Shown in pieces: positions 50,559 to 60,965 of a stretch of DNA of 64,000 nucleotides; positions within the stretch are counted from its first letter, which is position 1, and each line of letters opens with the position of its first letter. Origin of the DNA: Pycnococcus provasolii. Taxonomy: Eukaryota > Chlorophyta > Pseudoscourfieldiophyceae > Pseudoscourfieldiales. The notes under the pieces are model-generated. The model did no database searches and was not told the origin of the DNA. It was given only the letters and a program-made list of their open reading frames with translations. The DNA lies in contig CP150567.1 of the NCBI GenBank assembly GCA_049487715.1, forward strand, positions 186,001-250,000. The letters run 5' to 3'. A program made the position numbers and the translations under genes.

Positions 50559-52205
50559 TCAAGCAACGGATGCACCACCACCAGCCGCATCCACGACAAC
50601 CTCCTGCGCCGGCGGCCTTGAGGGAGGCGCAGGAGCAGCGTGCTGCGCCGCCGCCGCCGCACGCGTTCCCACGAGCAGCTTGTTGTTCACAATCAACAGA
50701 GGGTTCGCAGGATTGTTGATGACATCCTCGTTCACGGAGATTCCGTCCAAATACTGCTTCAAGATTGCCCTCAAGTCCGCATTCTCCGCATTCATGCGAT
50801 CGCGCTCGTTCGTTGCCGACTGCGTGTCAATGAGCGCGCGGTTCATGCGCACGAAGAAGCGGTCCAAGTAGTTCCACTCCTCCACACCGCGTCCCACGTC
50901 GTCGACGCCACGTGCACTATATCGCACGCCATCCGCGGCACCTTCGTCCGCCGCCGCGGAGGAAGACGCCGCGTCTTTCGAGAGTTCAGCCTGTGCTTCA
51001 CCCTTGAGGCGTGCCGCCTCCGCCTCTGCGGCAGCTGCAGCCTCCTTCCATGCGCCGTCATCGAGTGCCGCCTCCGCGGTGGCGTGGTACGGCAGCACCT
51101 TCTCAGGTTCCGTTTCAAGCTTGCGGCAAAGGTCCGCAATCCTGAGAATCTTGTCAGCCATCGAGCACTTGTCATCCAAGTCCTGGATGGCGGAACCCGA
51201 GATGGTTGACAGCAGCTTGAGGCGGTCGTACTCGCCGCTGCGGTACTTGTTCAGCAGGGCGCGCAGGCGCTGGTAGTGCCTGCTCATCGCATCCTTCTCA
51301 CCACGCAAGCTGCTGTTACGCTCCTCCCACTCGCGGCAGGACGTCGTGATTTTCGTGCGCCAGTGCGTGAGCGCATCCTGAAGCCGCACGAGGCGTCGCA
51401 TGCGCCTCTCGATGATGCGCGCGGCGGACGCGTCATCCTGCGTGAGCTTCTGGAACTGTTGCGTTCTCGCGTCCGTCGAGGACAGGTACAGCTGGTGCGC
51501 CTTCTCGAAGTGCTGCTCGAGGTCGTCAATCTGAGACTCGAGGGAAATTTTGAGCACGTTGTAGTCCTCCTGGTTGCGGTTTTTGATTTCCTCGCGCTGC
51601 GACTCAAACTCTTGGTTCGCCTCCGCATCCGCTTCGGCAAACTCCGCCTCCATGGCCGTCATGAGCGTCGCGAAGTCCTTCTTGTGCCTTGCGTGCGCGT
51701 TTTGGATTTCCAGGCGTTCCGTGTCGTACTCATCCTCGAGCTGTCGCAGGAACGACTGGAAGAGTCCCTCGAGTGCACGAAGGCGCATGTACTGCAGGTC
51801 GTAGAGGCTGTCAAGGATTTGCAGGTGACTCCTGTGCGCGAGCTGGTACTGTTCCTCGCTGTCCTCGAGGTCGCGGTCCACCATCTGCAGGATGCTGTCC
51901 TTGCGGTCCACCTCGCGTTCGTGGTTCTGCGAGAGGATTTCGATTTCCCTGCGCAGTTCGTCCACCTTGGTCATGCGCATGAGCTTTCTCCACTGGTTGT
52001 GAATCTTCACGGAGTTGATGCGCGTGTACTGCTGCTCTCGCAGCTGCTTTTCCTTGAGCGCAAGTCGCGCCGCCTCGATTCTCCGTCTGTTTTCCTCCTC
52101 GGCCGCGAGTGCCTCCATCTCCGCGCGCACGAGTCGCTCCTCCTCGCTCTCGGCCTTAGGCTTCACCTTGGAGCCACCCTTCATGGCTTTGTTGAGGCGC
52201 ACCAT
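50559..52205 (-). CDS. DRC2: DRC2/CCDC65, nexin-dynein regulatory complex subunit
   Basis: The 548-residue, almost wholly coiled-coil protein starts at ATG 52205. It matches the DRC2 (CCDC65/FAP250) family in layout and text: an N-terminal basic part, the conserved block INSVKIHNQWRKLMRMTKVDELRREIEIL, LEDSEEQYQLAHRSHLQILD, and LCRKLETEPEKVLPY near the middle. Residues 60-350 are a long parallel coiled coil. DRC2 pairs with DRC1 as the core scaffold of the nexin-dynein regulatory complex on axonemal doublets, which coordinates dynein activity. Its presence means the organism builds motile 9+2 cilia at some stage. The C-terminal ~80 residues are Ala/Pro-rich and may be lineage-specific. Confidence 0.9.
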   Translation of the reverse strand: MVRLNKAMKGGSKVKPKAESEEERLVRAEMEALAAEEENRRRIEAARLALKEKQLREQQYTRINSVKIHNQWRKLMRMTKVDELRREIEILSQNHEREVDRKDSILQMVDRDLEDSEEQYQLAHRSHLQILDSLYDLQYMRLRALEGLFQSFLRQLEDEYDTERLEIQNAHARHKKDFATLMTAMEAEFAEADAEANQEFESQREEIKNRNQEDYNVLKISLESQIDDLEQHFEKAHQLYLSSTDARTQQFQKLTQDDASAARIIERRMRRLVRLQDALTHWRTKITTSCREWEERNSSLRGEKDAMSRHYQRLRALLNKYRSGEYDRLKLLSTISGSAIQDLDDKCSMADKILRIADLCRKLETEPEKVLPYHATAEAALDDGAWKEAAAAAEAEAARLKGEAQAELSKDAASSSAAADEGAADGVRYSARGVDDVGRGVEEWNYLDRFFVRMNRALIDTQSATNERDRMNAENADLRAILKQYLDGISVNEDVINNPANPLLIVNNKLLVGTRAAAAAQHAAPAPPSRPPAQEVVVDAAGGGASVA

Positions 52206-53438
52206 TTCGAACTTAAATTAAGTCAGGGAGAAACTGAAAGGGAAAAAAGAAAGAGGTGGTGGAAAGGTTATATATATATATATGGAAGAGCGAAAGCGCC
52301 GCGTATAAGACGTGCTTTGCTTGCTTGCTTGCTTAAGACTTGCTTAAGACACACGCTGGTACCAACCAACGCACAAGCACCTTCTTCTTAGCTTAAGGGC
52401 GCGCGCTGAAGGAGCTGTGCGCCTGGGAGCCTGTGCGCGTATGTCGTTTGCGGAAAGGTGGTGCGTCTTGCGGGGTGAGCTCAGCTGCTCCGTGGGACTT
52501 GGGAGGGTCCCGAGGCGTTGGCCGAGGCGCTCGTGAGACGTCAAGTCGTCAAGTCGCACTGAACGCGCGGCAGTTGGCAGTTGGCAGTTGGCAGTTGGCA
52601 GGTCTCGTTTGGTCACTGTTCACTGTTCAGTCGTGCGTGCCTCTGTATGTTCACTGTGCAACTGGGATGAAGTGATGAACCGGAACGACGCGCTGATTGC
52701 TGATTGAAGCGTTGTGTCCGGAAGGTGGGGTGGCCAGGCAGGTGCTTGGTGCTTGGTGCACGTCCGGAACGAATGGTTTGCGAACGAACGTATGGTATAT
52801 ACCAGGCACAGTACCAGGCACGCCAGGGAGCAGGAGGGAGGCAGGGAGGCCAGCACTCCGTCCTCCCCTCCAGACCTCCACTCCACAGCAGGACTCCACA
52901 GCAGGACTCCAGCAGTTCATGGCGTTCACGGCTACGGTATGTAACTAGACCGATAACCTAAACCTTACAGTCTGACCGTCTGACCTCGATCGGCGTGTGA
53001 CCGAGTGACTGTACTACGAAAGTACGTACGAGTACGGTCTCTATCGTAGACCTTGCAGGCCATTATTATTTATACCCCTGGCATCTGGCTGCTGGTCATG
53101 AATTCATGATTGAAGCCAAATACTGAAATACAGGAAGGACTGCTAAAGGATATAGACCCAATAGACGGACGGAGTTGGGATTCCCCCATGGTCATGAATG
53201 GAAAACCAACCAACGGGAAGCCACGGAGCCTTAAGGTATTACTTTATTAGCAAAGTAGGGGTTCGATGAGAAACCGAACTTTGACAAATTAATTATTCGG
53301 GGTTGTAAAAGGATGCCTGTTCCAAATCCACGGGAAGTCGTCTTTGAAGAGGTATCCCCTCCTTCAAGAGGTTTTCCTCCGGGGCCAGGCCGCCGCCGTC
53401 GTCCTCCCCCCCCCCCCCGGCATTTTCCCTTCACCAAA
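52206..53438. other. Divergent intergenic region with several simple repeats
   Basis: This 1.23 kb stretch between DRC2 and RPS19 holds a TA dinucleotide run (52269-52282), CTTAAG motifs (52334-52396), a GGCAGTT tandem (52570-52600), short direct repeats of ACTCCACAGCAGG (about 52866-52905) and a C-run ending near 53419. No gene was recognised. Confidence 0.45.
52570..52600. repeat. Tandem repeat of GGCAGTT
   Basis: Four perfect copies of the seven-base unit GGCAGTT. Confidence 0.85.
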
Positions 53439-54360
53439 ATGGCGGACGACGAGGAGTACGTCGCGAAGACCGTGAAGGACGTGTGCCCGCACCTCTTCAC
53501 CAAGGCATACTCAGCGCACCTGAAGAAGACGGACAAGGTGCGTTAAGATTAAGAAAGTGGTGGTTCTTTGTGCGGTCTGCTGATGTGGGTCTTCTGTGGT
53601 GGGTCTTCATATGAGGTGTTGGCTCTCGTGATGTTTGCGTGTGGGATTGGTGTGAGGTTCGGGGGTGTGATTGCTGCGCGATATATATATATATATATAT
53701 GCGATATGGCATATGGCTTTGTTCTTGATTCACGTCTGTCTTGTCGTTGTTCCGACGACGTATTCATAACGACGGGAGTGAGTGAGCGAGCGATCGATGA
53801 GGAAAAAGAAAAACAAGCTTGGTGCAATCGTGTCGTCGGCGCCGGGCAGGTTGAGGGTGGAGATGTTCGGAATACCAAAAAATATATGCAGTCGTCTCGA
53901 TGTCGTCTTCACCAACGCAACGATATATATATACACATGCTCACCCTCACCAACACGTACTTTCCCCCTTTTTCTTCACAACACACAACAGATCGAGCTT
54001 CCTTCATGGGTGGACATCGTCAAGACGGGCGTGCACAAGGAGCAGGCGCCGTACGATCCGGACTGGTTCTACACGCGCGCGGCTTCCATGGCGCGGCAAA
54101 TCTACCTGCACAAGGGACTTGGAGTGGGTGCGTTCAAGCGCAAGTACGGTGGACGCAAGCCAAGGGGAACGTGCACGGAGCACTTCACCACCTCGAGCGG
54201 CTCCATCGCGCGCCACGTGCTTAAGCAGCTCGAGTCGGCGGGCATCGTCGAGATGAACGAAGAGGGAACGGGACGCAAAATCTCCGAAGTCGGACAGCGT
54301 GACCTCGACGTTATCGCCGGATCGCTGCCTTCCGCAAAGGCTATTGTGCCCGACGCGTAA
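53439..54360 (+). CDS. RPS19: 40S ribosomal protein S19 (eS19), one intron
   Basis: Exon 1 (53439-53537) encodes MADDEEYVAKTVKDVCPHLF to ...KKTDK; a 454-nt GTGCGT...AACAG intron (53538-53991) follows; exon 2 (53992-54360) encodes the rest, 155 residues in total. Conserved marks are LPSWVDIVKTG, APYDPDWFYTRAASMARQIYL, YGGRKPRGTC, HFTTSSGSIARHVLKQLES and GQRDLDVIAG, all in family order. It is a small-subunit protein needed for late 18S rRNA maturation. The first ATG after a long C-run at 53405 is the start; upstream in-frame text is repetitive. The intron contains an AT dinucleotide run near 53680-53700. Confidence 0.96.
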
Positions 54361-54510
54361 AAGACTCTAGCCCTTGTGTTGCTTTATTTCACCCACCCCA
54401 TCCTTCACCCAAAAGGTCGTCCTTCATCCGATACGCTGTGAATGTCTCTCTCTCTCCTCTTGTTTTACAAACAGCGTTACATTTTGAGACTAAACAAGAC
54501 AAGGGACAAG

Positions 54511-55977
54511 TCAGTCCCACTCCTCGCGCGCAATCTCGCGCACGATGTTAAATCGCACGTCAGCTCTCTTATCTGCTTCTTCTACGTTATGATTGGAGTC
54601 GACGTGAAGCTTGCGACACTGCCTTAGACCGTGCTTCTTGTCCTCAATCGTTCTCTGGGGCAAACTCACACGCACGTGCAGCTGCTTGCTGTGAACCTCC
54701 GTCTTGTCTGCGGTGACCTCGACATTCAAATACGCGAAGTTCTGGCTGATCACCGTCGCGTAGCGGTCAATAAGAGGGCGCGCGGTGATGACGTGAATGC
54801 TCAACGTCTCCAACGTGTGCCGTTTCGCCTTATCCATCTTCCCAGTCAGCCGTGACGCTTGACCGCCTGCGGTGGGAGAATGCGCGACGCCAACGACGAT
54901 GTCGCTCAGCGCCTTGACTAAGCTCGTCACGTCCTCGTCGTCCAGGCACAGAAACACGTGCGCGCCAACCTCCTCCACCTTGCGACCGCTGATTAGGTCC
55001 AACTCCGTCGGATCCGCTCGTTGCGAAGACTCGACGTCCGCGTGCGGTATGTTCAACGCCTCCGCCAGCTCCGACTTCCACGCCTTCTCACGCTCACGCT
55101 CGTCCGTGATATCGCCAAGTCGAGAACGTCTGCCAGCTTCACGATCACGCCGCATGCGCTCGTACTCAATCAGACGCTGGTCAAACTCGTGCGGCTTCTT
55201 CTCCGCGGCTTTCGCCGCAAGCTGCACAGCCTTGTTGGCATTCACGCTGAGCTGGACGCCGGTGGCGGCGAGGTCCGCGGCGCGCGCCTCGTCCATGCCG
55301 GGAGCACCGCTGCGCAGAGCCAAGTACGCCTTGACCTTCGCCTCGCGTGCAACCATGCGCATCTTTTTCAGCGCCTCCGACACTCCGTCGTTTTCACCGT
55401 CGTCAACTCGGCGGCGCTGCTTCGTCTCGTCTTCGCCCTTCCCTTGCTGCTCGGACCTGGCCCGAATCACTTCGTCCAGCTTCTTGAAGGCTCGCTTCTG
55501 CGCAAGCCTGTCCGCCCAGAAGCGCTTGTCAGCAGTGGCCACGTGGTCGCGCGTTGATGGCGAGTTGTTCCGCCTTTTTGGCGTCGTCGTGGACTTGGAA
55601 GATGCCAAGTTTTTCAGATCCTCGTCGGAAACTTCGACACGGAACTCCGCGTCGTCGTCCTCGAGCGACACAGGCCTTGCCGGCGCGTCCTCGCCACCGT
55701 CCTCCGACGCGCTTGGAAACGCGTCGTCTTCTGCGGCACTGCGTCGTCGGTGTCGCAAATGTGCTTGACCTTTCGTGGAAAGAATGACGACCGCCATGAG
55801 CGCGAGCACGAGTCCTAGGAAAAAGCGGTACTTGCTGTAGAGTCGGCCTTGGCCGCTGTTAAAGGCAGAAGGAGTCGCGGCTTGTGCGTGCCGGTGGCGT
55901 TTCTCCGCCTGCTCATGGCCCAGGTGTTCGTCCGCAAGCGGGTGTGCCCGAAACCCAGTAGCTCCGACTCGCTGCAT
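54511..55977 (-). CDS. Signal-anchor protein of unknown function
   Basis: The 488-residue protein starts at ATG 55977. A basic N-terminus (LYSKYR) precedes one hydrophobic span (FFLGLVLALMAVVIL, about residues 52-68) and a polar body, so it is probably a type II membrane protein. The middle is charged and helical (AEDDAFPSASEDGGEDA; LAQKRAFKKLDEVI; AREAKVKAYLALRSG). The C-terminal ~150 residues look folded: IVVGVAHSPTAGGQASRLTGKMD, HVITARPLIDRYATVISQNFAYLNVEV, VRVSLPQRTIEDKKHGLRQCR. No family match comes to mind. Possible homes are ER, Golgi or secretory membrane. It is convergent with RPS19 across 150 bp. Confidence 0.6.
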   Translation of the reverse strand: MQRVGATGFRAHPLADEHLGHEQAEKRHRHAQAATPSAFNSGQGRLYSKYRFFLGLVLALMAVVILSTKGQAHLRHRRRSAAEDDAFPSASEDGGEDAPARPVSLEDDDAEFRVEVSDEDLKNLASSKSTTTPKRRNNSPSTRDHVATADKRFWADRLAQKRAFKKLDEVIRARSEQQGKGEDETKQRRRVDDGENDGVSEALKKMRMVAREAKVKAYLALRSGAPGMDEARAADLAATGVQLSVNANKAVQLAAKAAEKKPHEFDQRLIEYERMRRDREAGRRSRLGDITDEREREKAWKSELAEALNIPHADVESSQRADPTELDLISGRKVEEVGAHVFLCLDDEDVTSLVKALSDIVVGVAHSPTAGGQASRLTGKMDKAKRHTLETLSIHVITARPLIDRYATVISQNFAYLNVEVTADKTEVHSKQLHVRVSLPQRTIEDKKHGLRQCRKLHVDSNHNVEEADKRADVRFNIVREIAREEWD

Positions 55978-56518
55978 GACTGACTCCGCGTTGCACCGAT
56001 GCGATACGGTCGTCGCCACGACCACCGCCACAAGGTCTTACTACCAAGTGTAAACACCTCCTCAATAATGTCTTGAGTGAACTTGAAGCGACGCAGTGAC
56101 GACAACAGATGACGCAAGACAAATGCGCCACCACCTTACGCGATCGAATCAACACAAACGCGACGCGGCTGGCCGACGCGCCGGATGGGATGAGACGCGG
56201 ATGAGCAGTAGGACCGAGGACAATGTTCACGCAGGCGCAGCACCGCGAAGCGCGAACAACCTCAACAACGTCGTCAACATGGTGCGCATGTGACATCATG
56301 CAAGGCTCTGCTCGCTCTCCAATCCAGCACAGGTACGTGATCATGCAAGCGTCCATCACGTCGACGACGACGTTCCCCACCTGCGACGTGTTTGATTCGT
56401 GCACCACAGATCGCTCTCACGTCCCGTCGTTTTCGCTCGTCTAACGTTAGCTACGTCTTGGATATATGTCGGCGTGGTGGTTCGCGCAAGGTGTTACTTC
56501 CTCGTCGCAGTCGCATTG
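55978..56518. other. Divergent intergenic region
   Basis: This 541 bp stretch holds the promoters of the signal-anchor gene and the F-box gene. No repeat or coding segment was recognised. Confidence 0.4.
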
Positions 56519-58339
56519 ATGGACGAACTCAGGAGAAATCGTGACTTAGTTTCGGAGGTACTGGCGCGCGCACAAACGCTCACCGACGCGGCAGCAGCCG
56601 TGCGGGATGCGAAAGAGCAAAGCGGGTCGCCTGATAAGGCGAAGTCGCTGGGACGCAGCGCCACCAAAGACGAACACACAGAAGCATCGGTGTCAACGCC
56701 GACGCGCGTCGCGACTCTTGACAGTCTGCCCACGGCAATCCTTCAGGCAACCTTGGCAACGTTTGGATCGACGCGCGACCTTGCAAATGCAGCCATGACG
56801 TGTCAGGCGCTTGCTGCGGCAGCTGATGCCGACTACGGATTGGCGTGGTCAAGGCTGTGCCTGCGACACTTTGGCGTCACGACGATTTCAGGTCACCACA
56901 GCCACGCCGACAGCGACGCCTCGCCAGTCATGCACGCACGGCCAACAGACGCGCCAGTTCTCGCAAGTGGACTCGGCATCACGGCGTACTTCCATGATGA
57001 GGTGATGGACGATCTTGTTGACAACGACTGGGTGGGCAGCGAGGCGTACGAGGAGGAAGACGAAGACGAGATTGACGACGTGTGTGCGGAAGACGACGAA
57101 GCTGCAATCGGCGCCGCCAAGAGCTGGAGGCACGTGTACCGCGATCGGCTGTACCACTGGCGCCAGAGCATTCGCCAAATTAGCTGGCTTCACGCGCACG
57201 GCGCTCCAAGTCAGGTGCACGGCAGGAGGCATCGCTACGAGCTGTACGTGGCGATGAGATACGCGGCGCTTCTAACGTCTGGTGGACACGACGTTACGAA
57301 CATCCAGCAGGATCATGGTTACGCGGGTATGGGCGTCGATGGCTACGATGGCTACGACGCGCGCGAGGCTGTTACGGCGAGTGAGCCACGCGACGACGAG
57401 CCGATCGACCGCGCCTTTCCGCGTGGCGAGTGGCCGCATGCCGCGGTGGTACCTCTGCTACGAGCAGGCCTGGTCAAGTGTGCAATGCAGCTCTTCGACT
57501 CGGAGAATCCAATGCTTCGTGAGCAGAGTGCCGCCGCGGTTGCGAATGCCGTGCAGTATGCGGACGCGGCGGGGATGTCTTTGAGCGAGTTGGGACCAAA
57601 GGGCGGTGGGCCTATTTCAAGGTCGGAATTGGCTGAGGAGGTGAGCCGCATACTCCTCTGCCCTGGCGCATCACCTGGCTCTATGGTGGAGGCGTCGCGC
57701 CTCATGCTCGAACTCGGTGGCTGCACGGTGCGCGTGCCTTCCTGCGAACTGCGCCGCGGGCTCGGGAAATATGCAGGACAAGCTGTGGCCACGAGACTCG
57801 GAACGATGTTTGACGACGACGACGACGGCAATGCGGTCCATCTCAGCGGTGGCGAGCTTGATATAGCAAGCCCGGAAGAGGCTGCTCTTGCGATGATGCC
57901 GTGGCGATTTGAGATCATATCGAACGACGGCGCGCGCAGTCCCCGTCCTATGGCATGCCGCTTCGCCTTTTCGGATGACGGCGAGACGGCAACTTGGGTG
58001 GGCTTTGAGCCAACGGAATGTGCCGTTGGTGCGAGTTCCGTGAGCGGGAGTCTCGGTAGATGGTTTCATATGTACGGTAAGCGCACTCTGTATCCCGGTG
58101 GGGGTGGCGAGGGCGCGAGTGCAACATCCAGCACAGGGTGCTGGGACTTCCACGGCCACTACGACGGCCACGACGGGCGTGCGATGCGCGGAGCGGCGAT
58201 CAGCCGCCGTTTGGTGGGCGACGCTCGCGGCATGTTTGGTCACGAACTACCTGTGAAGGGTGACGGCGAGCCTCTTTTGATCAGTGGTGGGGCGAGCAGG
58301 AGGCGTCCGGCGAGGTGCTTTCGTGTGTGGTGTATGTAG
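56519..58339 (+). CDS. F-box-like protein
   Basis: The 606-residue protein starts at ATG 56519; text upstream in frame begins with GTG and is hydrophobic without support. Residues about 65-115 (LDSLPTAILQATLATFGSTRDLANAAMTCQAL) match an F-box: the LPxxIL start, the hydrophobic LxxL core and the late VCKxW-like segment DYGLAWSRLCLRHFG. Later SWRHVYRDRLYHWRQSI matches the post-F-box W/R segment seen in FBXO-type proteins. An acidic EEEDEDEIDD patch follows. The C-terminal domain (WRFEIISNDG, FAFSDDGETATWVGFEPTE, GRWFHMYGKRTLYPGG, CWDFHGHYDGHDGR) is beta-rich and probably a substrate-binding fold. It would recruit targets to an SCF ubiquitin ligase; the targets are unknown. Confidence 0.75.
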   Translation: MDELRRNRDLVSEVLARAQTLTDAAAAVRDAKEQSGSPDKAKSLGRSATKDEHTEASVSTPTRVATLDSLPTAILQATLATFGSTRDLANAAMTCQALAAAADADYGLAWSRLCLRHFGVTTISGHHSHADSDASPVMHARPTDAPVLASGLGITAYFHDEVMDDLVDNDWVGSEAYEEEDEDEIDDVCAEDDEAAIGAAKSWRHVYRDRLYHWRQSIRQISWLHAHGAPSQVHGRRHRYELYVAMRYAALLTSGGHDVTNIQQDHGYAGMGVDGYDGYDAREAVTASEPRDDEPIDRAFPRGEWPHAAVVPLLRAGLVKCAMQLFDSENPMLREQSAAAVANAVQYADAAGMSLSELGPKGGGPISRSELAEEVSRILLCPGASPGSMVEASRLMLELGGCTVRVPSCELRRGLGKYAGQAVATRLGTMFDDDDDGNAVHLSGGELDIASPEEAALAMMPWRFEIISNDGARSPRPMACRFAFSDDGETATWVGFEPTECAVGASSVSGSLGRWFHMYGKRTLYPGGGGEGASATSSTGCWDFHGHYDGHDGRAMRGAAISRRLVGDARGMFGHELPVKGDGEPLLISGGASRRRPARCFRVWCM

Positions 58340-59247
58340 ACTGTAGAGTGTAGACTAAAGTTTTTCTGTGTGACCACCTTCTTACTGTACTGTACAATAG
58401 TTTAGGTGACCAAGTAGCCGTTGGCTCGACGAAGAAGTTCATGCATTCGTGTTTTGTTTTTTTGTTCTGGTTGGTAAGGGGTAAAGGTTAGTTTACCACC
58501 ATGTGAACCTGTGGTCTGGGCTCTGAGCGTTGACCATTGGTCAAATGGCTGACCTTCTCGCAGTTTCTTCGCCTTTCTTTCTGACTGTTTGAGTTCATGT
58601 GTCTTGCCCAAGCATTATTTCTCTCCCCACCAGTCAGTCCCCAGTCCCCCCCTGGAATGGAAATTGCAGGGTGGGACAAGGTGGGATCCCCATTTCTCTC
58701 ACCCGAAAAATGCGCGCGCGCGTTTTCTCTCCTTTCCCAACAAGAGACAAACAAGGCTGCCAAGGCTCATCCATCATCACAAGTCCACAAGTCCATAAGC
58801 CACTCGCCTCGAAAGTGCCCTTTCCTGAGCTAACTTTAGCCGACTCTTTCTCCACCCTCCCAGGGGGCCACCCTCCCACGGGCCGCCGCCCGTGGACGTG
58901 CAAGTTGGCCAAGCGACTTGCCAAGGAGAGCGAGCGAGCTCAAGAAAACTCTTGTACATACGTCCCATGGCAAGAGCCAAGAGGTGCCTGGCCCTATTAT
59001 TTCGTCACCTACCAGAGCAGCCAGGGCCTGGGAACAGGCATGCATGCACAACCCTAAACGAGCCAAAAACGAGGTCACCAGTTTCTGCCTGCTGGTAATT
59101 GGTAAACCTTCGTAAACCTGAATTATTCCGAATTTTGAACTTCTCAAGCTCCGAAACACAGACAAGTTGTTTCTTTCAGTTCCAAGCTCTTCCCTTGAAC
59201 TTGAACGCTCCCATAACAACTTGTTTTTAAATACTGTGCTTTTGAAC
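58340..59247. other. Intergenic region
   Basis: This 908 bp stretch lies between two plus-strand genes. It has CG-alternating text (about 58711-58722), CCC-rich words and no supported gene. I saw nothing else. Confidence 0.4.
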
Positions 59248-60241
59248 ATGGCGAAGGCGGCCGCGTCCAACGAGTCGAAAGATGAAATCGAAAAAATGAC
59301 CGTTCCTGAGCTGAACGCATACCTGAACAAGTGTGGTGTCACACCAGGAAAGGTATGTGCTGAGATTACATACGTGGAGCTTACGCTTACACGAGTCGTG
59401 TGTGTCTTGCGTCAAACTGTCTTGCACTTGCACTTGCGTTTGCCGTTGTTTGCCGTTCGCGCTTTGTGAATCTTCTTGCGCTTTGCGCTTTGTGCCTTAA
59501 GCGTGCTTGAGCCCAACTTGAGCTCGTAGTTCCGACCTTCAGTGCTCTGTGTTCTGTCTTTCGCGTCTCTTGTGGGTGGCGGTGGCGGTGGCGGTGGTGG
59601 TGGTGGTGGTGTGCGTGCACACCCACAGCGCGCGCGCACAGCGGGATATATATGGCGTCTCCTTCTCTCACACCTTACCTTGCAATCCCATGCTTGCCTG
59701 CATAACGTCCTCTCTCACACACGCACACGCACGCGCACACTCACACGCACACGCAAACACTCACAGGCGAAGAAGCAGATTCTTAAGGACATGGCGCTGG
59801 AGCAATTCGAAGCGCGCTCGGCGAAGAAGACTAGCCGCAAGTCGGCCGCCGCTTCCCCGAGCCCCACCCGTGGCCGCAAGGTACGCTTCACAACACGTCG
59901 TGGCTCAGCAGACGAGCACATACCAAACTAGACCGCGACGAGCCATTTCACTCACGAAACGAAAAACAACCTCCACACACGTCCCTCTCTCATAAACCGC
60001 ACGCGACCAGGCTGCATCGCCGAGCCCGCCGCCGCGTGCGAGCACACGGCGCAAGAGCAAGGCTGCGGAACCTGCTTCTCCCTCGACGCCGCCACCGCCG
60101 CCGAAGCTGCCCACCAAGATTCCGATTGACGAGCCTCCGACGGCGTTTGAGCAGTTCCGTTGGACCATCTTCTCCGTGATTGTCGCCATGATTCTTGCCG
60201 TGTTGAGCCAGCTGTTCGGCAGCTTCACGATCAAAAAGTGA
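59248..60241 (+). CDS. Tail-anchored SAP-like small protein, two introns
   Basis: Three exons (59248-59352, 59767-59880, 60011-60241), joined through GTATGT...CACAG (414 nt) and GTACGC...ACCAG (130 nt), give a 149-residue protein. Every join keeps the frame, and text on both sides is well-formed. Residues 17-49 (MTVPELNAYLNKCGVTPGKAKKQILKDM) resemble a SAP/HeH helix-turn-helix: the hydrophobic PELNAYL, the G-x-TPGK turn and the K-rich second helix. A Lys/Ser/Pro/Arg-rich linker (SPSPTRGRK) follows, then one hydrophobic span (WTIFSVIVAMILAVLSQLF) near the C-terminus, ending SFTIKK, which is a tail-anchor layout. A DNA- or RNA-binding head tied to the ER or inner nuclear membrane is the natural reading. 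No named homologue comes to mind. Confidence 0.7.
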
Positions 60242-60965
60242 ATGCACACTTTCTGATACGTGGTGGGCGCGGGCACACGGGAAGTTTCGACGTGGAAAAA
60301 AAAGTATAGATATTGAGCGTGCTTTTCAGCACGCGCTGATTTGGGAGTGGCGCTGCAGTCAAGCACAAGCACACACACACACACACACATGTGCGTTTGT
60401 GTGTCGCTGCGCGCCTGGCTCGTTGGTGTTATTGGTGAGTGGGTGGTGCGTGGTGTGTGCGGGGGCTGTTTAGAACGAAATTCAAATACAAACACGTGTC
60501 ACTTTAAAAAACCTAAACTAAAAAAGTAACGCAAACTTTAATCAACTTTCGAAAACACTTCAACAACACCTGCGGAATGCGTTCATTCACGCGCGCGCGC
60601 CTATTCCGTGGAACATGACGTTGTGAAGCATGTTAGCTTACATGCCTACGTCGCCCGCTGACACACTGTACTTGCAAGAGTGTGTTATGTCGGACTGGAC
60701 TCTTTATAAGCTCGCAACCTCAACGTCAACGTGCGTGCAGCTAACCGTACGCGTACGCAACGGGTGGCGCATTTGGAGCAAGCAGCGTGCATCAAGGCGC
60801 TGGCGGCGTCGCGCAAGGTGGTTGCGCTGCATATAACACTGTGCACGTACAAAAAACACGGTTGAGTTTATTGACTTTACATTTTACCCATTTTTATTAT
60901 ATTTCTGTAATAGGTTGACTCTACATCTCTACATCGCGCGCGCGCGCGTTGCATTCCGCGACTAC
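60242..60965. other. Convergent intergenic region
   Basis: This 724 bp stretch holds a CA dinucleotide run (about 60368-60388) and GCGCGC runs at about 60591-60602 and 60936-60947. No gene was recognised. Confidence 0.4.

Noticed and set aside
51276-52391. Open frame of 371 codons on the plus strand
   Set aside because: Antisense shadow of DRC2, Leu/Val/Arg-rich, with no domain.
53679-53700. AT dinucleotide run as a TATA box
   Set aside because: It lies inside the RPS19 intron and is a simple microsatellite.
54872-55768. Plus-strand frame of 298 codons, Ser/Arg-rich
   Set aside because: Antisense to the signal-anchor protein; composition is that of a shadow frame.
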